DNA from: Planctomycetota bacterium
GTDB taxonomy: Bacteria > Planctomycetota > UBA1135 > GCA-002686595
Direction: 5' to 3'
Assembly (NCBI GenBank): GCA_013140785.1
Contig: JABFRZ010000061.1
Location: 1 to 5,482, forward strand
DNA length: 5,482 nucleotides
Shown here one piece after another: positions 1-5,482 of this stretch. The translations under genes were made by a program, and so were the position numbers. How positions within the stretch are numbered: the first letter of the stretch is position 1; each line of letters opens with the position of its first letter. The notes below the pieces were generated by a model that was given only the letters and a program-made list of their open reading frames with translations, was not told the DNA's origin and ran no database searches.

Positions 1-31
1 GGCCGGGCCCAGGCGCACTACCACCGGAGCG

Positions 32-1021
32 CTACCATCGGATGAGGGTCCCACCCCAGGTGAGGCCGGCCCCGAAGGCCACCAGCACGACCAGCTTGCC
101 CTTCTCGATGCGCCCGGCGCGCACGGCCTCGTCCAGCGCCAGCGGCACGGTGGCGGCCGAGCTGTTGCCGTACTTCTCGATGTTGACCACGACCTTCTCG
201 GGCGGAATGTCGAGGCGCTCGAGCGCGGCCTCGATGATGCGCTTGTTGACCTGGTGCGGCACGACCAGGGCGATCTCATCGGGCGAGTAGCCCTCCGTCA
301 TCTCGCGCACCATTTCGCCCATGTAGGTCACCGCGAAGCGGAACACGTCGCGCCCGCGCATGCGGATGAAGTGCTCGCGCTTCTCGAGCGTCTCCTGGGT
401 GGGTGGCTTGCGCGAGCCTCCGCCCGGCATGTGGATGAAGTCGTAGCCCTTGCCGTCGGCGCCCAGGGTGGTCCTCAGGATCTCGCCCTGCCCGCACTCG
501 TCGAGCGGCGTCAGCACGGCCGCGCCGGCCGCGTCGCCGAAGATGACGCACGAGCTGCGGTCGGTGAAGTCCACGAAGCTGGTCAGCTTCTCGGCCCCGA
601 TCACGAGCACGCGCCGCGCGCGCCCGGCCGCGATGAAGGCCTCGCCGGTGTGCAGCGCCGTCAGGAAGCCGGTACAGGCCGCGTTGACGTCGAAGGCGCC
701 CGCATGGGTGGCACCCAGGCGGTCCTGGACCAGGCACGCCGTGGAGGGCAGGAGGTAGTCGGGTGTGAGCGTGCCGAGCACGATCAGATCGAGCTCCTCG
801 GGCTTCACGCCAGCGGCTTCCAGCGCGCGCTTCGAGGCCTCCAGCGCGAGGTCGGATGTGGCCTGGTCATCGGCCGCGAAGCGCCGCTCCTCGATCCCCG
901 TGCGCTGGACGATCCACTCGTCCGAGGTATCGACGAGGCGCTCGAAGAAGGCGTTCTTGACGACCCGTTCTGGGACGTAGGAGCCGGTGCCGGCGATGCC
1001 GACTGCGATCCTCGAGGCCAT
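32..1021 (-). CDS. fabH: Beta-ketoacyl-ACP synthase III (FabH), complete
   Basis: FabH condenses acetyl-CoA (or another short acyl-CoA) with malonyl-ACP to start fatty acid synthesis in the cytoplasm. With the ATG at 1021 the protein is 329 residues, close to the usual ~317-330. The N-terminus (IAGTGSYVPERVV) and the early DTSDEWIVQRTGIEER segment are typical of the family. The thiolase-fold catalytic triad is visible: Cys116 in NAACTGF, His256 in VPHQVN and Asn286 in YGNSSAA. The C-terminus (FGAGLTWGGTLIRW, then TAG) is the normal FabH ending. The frame stays open upstream to a TTG at 1096, adding 25 residues rich in Arg, Pro and Ala. I prefer the ATG because E. coli-type FabH proteins begin just before the GTGSY motif. 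No strong Shine-Dalgarno sits at normal spacing; a GAGAGGAG run lies about 17 nt upstream. It is the third gene after rpmF and plsX, supporting a lipid-synthesis role. Function is near certain; the start is less so. Confidence 0.96.
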   Translation of the reverse strand: MASRIAVGIAGTGSYVPERVVKNAFFERLVDTSDEWIVQRTGIEERRFAADDQATSDLALEASKRALEAAGVKPEELDLIVLGTLTPDYLLPSTACLVQDRLGATHAGAFDVNAACTGFLTALHTGEAFIAAGRARRVLVIGAEKLTSFVDFTDRSSCVIFGDAAGAAVLTPLDECGQGEILRTTLGADGKGYDFIHMPGGGSRKPPTQETLEKREHFIRMRGRDVFRFAVTYMGEMVREMTEGYSPDEIALVVPHQVNKRIIEAALERLDIPPEKVVVNIEKYGNSSAATVPLALDEAVRAGRIEKGKLVVLVAFGAGLTWGGTLIRW

Positions 1022-1180
1022 GCTGCTTGGGTGCGCCGCTCCTCTCCGAGCCGGAGCACGAGGCAGGAAGCCTACGGGCCCGATCGGATTTCGCAACGGG
1101 TGGACAGCGAATCCCCCGCCTTCTTCCCTGCGCGTCGCCCGCGCCTCAGCGGTCGGATCGAAAACGCACCGCGCGCGCAG
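1022..1180. other. 159-nt spacer between plsX and fabH
   Basis: This gap is long compared with the 6-nt rpmF-plsX gap. The fabH frame is open through its first part, back to a TTG at 1096. I see no convincing promoter, hairpin with a T-tract, or small gene. The best -35/-10-like pair in the fabH direction (TTGCGA, 16 nt, TAGGCT) is weak. fabH is most simply read as co-transcribed with plsX. Confidence 0.5.
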
Positions 1181-2191
1181 TCAGGACGAGCGGCTGGGCG
1201 CCGCGAGGCCGCGGCCGATGTGCTCGGTGACGCCAGCATCCGCGGCGCGCACGGCCTGGCCGATGGCGTTGGCGATGGCCTTCTCGTCCGAGCGCCCGTG
1301 TCCGATGATGACCACGCCGTTCACGCCCAGGAGCAGCGCGCCGCCGTAGCTCTTGTAGTCGATCACGGCCTTGAGGTTGCCGAGCGTCGCGCCCGTCAGA
1401 TCGACGCCGCTCTTCTTCAGCTCGCCCAGGATCTTGGCGGTCAGGAACGAGGCGAACTGCTCGAGCAGCTTCAGGATCACGTTGCCGGTGAAGCCGTCGG
1501 TCACGACGATGTCGCACACGCCGCGGAAGATGTCGCCGCCCTCGACGTTGCCGACGAACTCGAGCCCGCTCGCCGCGAGCAGCTCGTGGGCTTCCTTGAG
1601 CAAGTCGGTGCCCTTGCCCTTCTCCTCGCCCACGTTCAAGAGGCCGACGCGTGGACGCGCCTGGCCGAGGCAGCTCTGCGCGTAGACGGACCCCATGGCG
1701 CCGTACTGCAGCAGGTGATCAGCCTTGGGCGCGATGTTCGCTCCCATGTCGAGGATCGTGACCGGCTGGCCCGTCAGGTTGAGCGTGACGGCGATGCCTG
1801 GCCGGCGCACGCCGGGGATCGTGCCGAGCCCGAGCGTCGCCGCGCCGACGCACGCCCCGGTGTTGCCCATCCCGACCACGGCGCTGGCGCGCTTCTCGCG
1901 CACGGCCTGTACGCAGCGTCCGATCGAGCTATCGGGCTTCGCGCGCAGCGCCTGGGCCGGCGACTCGCCCATCTCGATCACCTGCGCGGCGTGCTGGAAC
2001 TGGAAGCCGGGATCGCCGCCCAGCTCGCGCAGCATGGCCTCCATGCGTGGCTGGTCGCCGACGAGCAAGAGGCGCGCGGGCGGGACGCGCAGCGTGCCCT
2101 TCCCGGACACGGCGGCGAGCGCCCCGGCCAGGGTCGCGCGGGGGGCGTCGTCGCCCCCCATCACGTCGAGGGCGATGAGCGAGGCGCTCAT
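1181..2191 (-). CDS. plsX: Phosphate acyltransferase PlsX, complete
   Basis: PlsX transfers the acyl chain of acyl-ACP to inorganic phosphate, giving acyl-phosphate, which PlsY uses to acylate glycerol-3-phosphate in phospholipid synthesis. It is a peripheral membrane or cytosolic enzyme. The 336-residue protein has the family's usual length. Recognisable blocks in order are: IALDVMGGDDAPRA (residues 6-19), the usual opening; GMGNTGACVGAATL (107-120); PGVRRPGIAVTL (126-137); LDMGANI (147-153); LLNVGEEKGKGTDL (184-197); FVGNVEGGDIFRGVCD (212-227); DGFTGNVILKLLE (232-244); and YGGALLLGVNGVVIIGHGRSD (282-302). No key block is missing. The ATG at 2191 lies 6 nt after the rpmF stop. A purine-rich AGAAGGAAG is about 14-16 nt upstream inside rpmF, too far to be ideal, so translational coupling to rpmF is likely. 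The position between rpmF and fabH is the classic context. Confidence 0.97.
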   Translation of the reverse strand: MSASLIALDVMGGDDAPRATLAGALAAVSGKGTLRVPPARLLLVGDQPRMEAMLRELGGDPGFQFQHAAQVIEMGESPAQALRAKPDSSIGRCVQAVREKRASAVVGMGNTGACVGAATLGLGTIPGVRRPGIAVTLNLTGQPVTILDMGANIAPKADHLLQYGAMGSVYAQSCLGQARPRVGLLNVGEEKGKGTDLLKEAHELLAASGLEFVGNVEGGDIFRGVCDIVVTDGFTGNVILKLLEQFASFLTAKILGELKKSGVDLTGATLGNLKAVIDYKSYGGALLLGVNGVVIIGHGRSDEKAIANAIGQAVRAADAGVTEHIGRGLAAPSRSS

Positions 2192-2197
2192 GGCGCG

Positions 2198-2404
2198 CTA
2201 GACGTCTTCCTTCTGCAGCACTTCGGTGCCCTTCTTGTCCGCGCCCTTCTCGAAGCCGTAGTAGCCGCAGTTGTCGCACACGCGATGCGACTTCACGGGC
2301 GCGCTGCAGCGGCTGCAGTGGTTGCACTGATAGGGCTTGAGGGCCAGGTGCGAACGGCGTTCGCCCTGGCGGGCGCGGGACGTTCGGCGCTTGGGATTGG
2401 GCAT
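2198..2404 (-). CDS. rpmF: 50S ribosomal protein L32 (bL32), zinc-ribbon type
   Basis: L32 is a small structural protein of the large ribosomal subunit. The 68-residue product opens with MPNPKRRTSRARQGERRSH, the Lys/Arg-rich start typical of bL32. It then shows a zinc ribbon with cysteines 30, 33, 43 and 46 (CSRC, nine residues, CDNC), followed by GYY. This is the normal C-X2-C-X9-C-X2-C spacing. An additional cysteine, Cys27, precedes the first pair. The tail after GYY (about 19 residues, Lys/Glu/Asp-rich) is longer than the short ending of many bL32 proteins. The retained cysteines indicate the zinc-binding paralogue type rather than a cysteine-free one. The ATG at 2404 is preceded by only a weak GAGAG ribosome-binding candidate. 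It is the first gene of the rpmF-plsX-fabH cluster and has its own promoter. Confidence 0.96.
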   Translation of the reverse strand: MPNPKRRTSRARQGERRSHLALKPYQCNHCSRCSAPVKSHRVCDNCGYYGFEKGADKKGTEVLQKEDV

Positions 2405-2462
2405 GGGAGAACTCTCGAGAAGGGCGCGACGAGGCCTTGGTCGAGGCCGCTCTAGCCGAACC

Positions 2463-2488
2463 GGAAGCCGCGGATGCTAAGGGCGCAC
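2463..2488 (-). repeat. Promoter-region repeat, copy at rpmF
   Basis: An exact 14-mer at 2463-2476 (plus strand GGAAGCCGCGGATG) recurs at 5277-5290. After it both copies continue with one mismatch, TA, and a similar run ending GCGCAC. The block overlays the -10 box and predicted transcription start of rpmF. It contains the palindrome CCGCGG. Confidence 0.65.
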
Positions 2489-2502
2489 GCAGGAAGTGTC
2501 AA
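2474..2502 (-). promoter_or_regulatory. Sigma70-type promoter of rpmF-plsX-fabH
   Basis: On the minus strand TTGACA (plus 2497-2502) is followed by exactly 17 nt and then TAGCAT (plus 2474-2479). The -35 is a perfect consensus hexamer and the -10 matches TATAAT at four of six positions, including the conserved first TA and final T. Transcription should begin near 2467, giving a leader of about 62 nt before the rpmF ATG at 2404. The -35 box starts only about 20 nt past the alaS stop. Promoter identity is inferred from sequence match alone. Confidence 0.7.
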
Positions 2503-2521
2503 CGCGCGCGCCGCTCGCCGC

Positions 2522-5275
<2,754 letters not shown>

Positions 5276-5276
5276 G

Positions 5277-5301
5277 GGAAGCCGCGGATGATAGAGCGCA
5301 C
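5277..5301 (-). repeat. Promoter-region repeat, copy at alaS
   Basis: This is the second copy of the 14-mer found at 2463-2476, followed by a similar TA-containing stretch ending GCGCAC. It lies directly against the alaS start codon and covers the candidate -10 box. Both copies face the same way relative to the gene they precede. Confidence 0.65.
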
Positions 5302-5316
5302 CCGCGGCCTCCCGAA
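5288..5316 (-). promoter_or_regulatory. Candidate alaS promoter with good -10, weak -35
   Basis: On the minus strand TATCAT (plus 5288-5293) matches the -10 consensus at five of six positions. A 17-nt spacer leads back to TTCGGG (plus 5311-5316), a poor -35. Transcription would start near 5281, only about 6 nt before the alaS ATG, so the mRNA would be almost leaderless. That fits the absence of a Shine-Dalgarno. CCGCGG occurs on both sides of the -10 (5282-5287 and 5302-5307), 20 bp apart. This is a sequence-only prediction. Confidence 0.4.
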
Positions 5317-5482
5317 AGCCTCTCGCGTGACTCCGTCTACTTTGCGGAGGGAGCTACGCCTGCCGCGCGGACACCGGAAAGCCTCGATCGTGACTTCGAA
5401 GCGCTCGAGCAGCTTGCCGCCACGGATCCACTCACGGGCCTGGCGAATCGGCGGGGATGTGAGAAGAGCATCGCCAGCGAGA
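5311..5482 (+). CDS. GGDEF (diguanylate cyclase) domain N-terminus, partial; start unresolved
   Basis: The plus-strand frame reads FEALEQLAATDPLTGLANRR from 5395, then GCEKSIASE to the window end. The block TDPLTGLANRRG is the hallmark opening of GGDEF domains, which make the second messenger cyclic di-GMP from two GTP. The catalytic GGDEF signature itself would lie beyond the window, so activity cannot be judged. The usual Phe after NRRG is Cys here. The frame is open from 5119 but contains no ATG, GTG or TTG before the motif, and most of that open stretch lies antisense to alaS. I therefore place the left end at 5311 only provisionally, at the first of two similar PESLxRD segments. The gene would be transcribed divergently from alaS. 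It may be a decayed or frameshifted gene, one with a rare start codon, or affected by a sequence error. The domain is well supported by the motif; gene integrity is not. Confidence 0.6.

Larger units (their letters stand above)
2405..2521. other. alaS-rpmF intergenic region with rpmF leader
   Basis: This 117-nt region holds the rpmF promoter close to the end of alaS and a leader of roughly 60 nt. In the leader, read on the minus strand, GGCCT and AGGCC (plus positions 2444-2448 and 2433-2437) can form a 5-bp stem with a 6-nt loop. That is too weak to call a regulatory RNA. No hairpin followed by a T-run is visible after the alaS stop, so no intrinsic terminator is called. Confidence 0.6.

Noticed and set aside
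1..24. Possible start of a next minus-strand gene (GTG at 24-22, reading MVVRLGPA to the window edge)
   Set aside because: Only eight codons are visible, with no ribosome-binding site or recognisable motif. A fabD gene often follows fabH, but this cannot be supported from so little sequence.
2433..2448. Small hairpin (GGCCT/AGGCC) in the rpmF leader as a riboswitch or attenuator
   Set aside because: Five base pairs with a 6-nt loop are expected by chance in GC-rich DNA. There is no T-run or known riboswitch core.
254..2455. A 733-codon plus-strand open frame opposite fabH, plsX and rpmF
   Set aside because: It lies antisense to three intact conserved genes. Its product is an Ala/Arg/Leu/His-rich composition typical of mirror frames in high-GC DNA. 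No family motif is visible.

Overview
This is a high-GC bacterial chromosomal window. Four well-conserved housekeeping genes lie on the minus strand, and the edge of a signalling gene lies on the plus strand. Read in the direction of transcription (right to left) the order is alaS (alanyl-tRNA synthetase), rpmF (ribosomal protein L32), plsX (phosphate acyltransferase) and fabH (beta-ketoacyl-ACP synthase III). The strong third-position GC bias, the L32 N-terminus beginning MPNPKRR, the PlsX wording (GNTGACVGAATL, PGVRRPGIAVTL) and the AlaRS wording (GVNAGSERFLELWNNVF, HVDTGMGFERI) remind me of Planctomycetota or a related uncultured lineage. That assignment is from memory of family patterns and is tentative.

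Layout: positions 1-31 are the spacer after fabH, possibly with the first codons of the next gene. fabH occupies 32-1021 and a 159-nt spacer follows. plsX is at 1181-2191 and rpmF at 2198-2404, only 6 nt apart. A 117-nt intergenic region (2405-2521) carries a near-consensus sigma70-type promoter for rpmF-plsX-fabH. alaS fills 2522-5275. From 5276 the sequence is a divergent intergenic region. The last ~90 nt encode, on the plus strand, the start of a GGDEF (diguanylate cyclase) domain cut by the window end.

rpmF-plsX-fabH is the widespread arrangement linking ribosome production to membrane lipid synthesis. PlsX makes acyl-phosphate from acyl-ACP for the first acylation of glycerol-3-phosphate, and FabH starts each new fatty acid chain. 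alaS precedes the cluster but has its own candidate promoter and no visible terminator, so read-through into rpmF is possible.

I see no undescribed multi-gene system here. The observations most worth a second look are: (1) a ~370-nt low-GC, differently coded patch inside alaS that coincides with the start of the editing half of the enzyme; (2) a shared ~25-bp block at the promoters of alaS and rpmF, which share an exact 14-mer; (3) an alaS candidate promoter so close to the start codon that the mRNA would be nearly leaderless; (4) a GGDEF reading frame with no usable start codon in the window.
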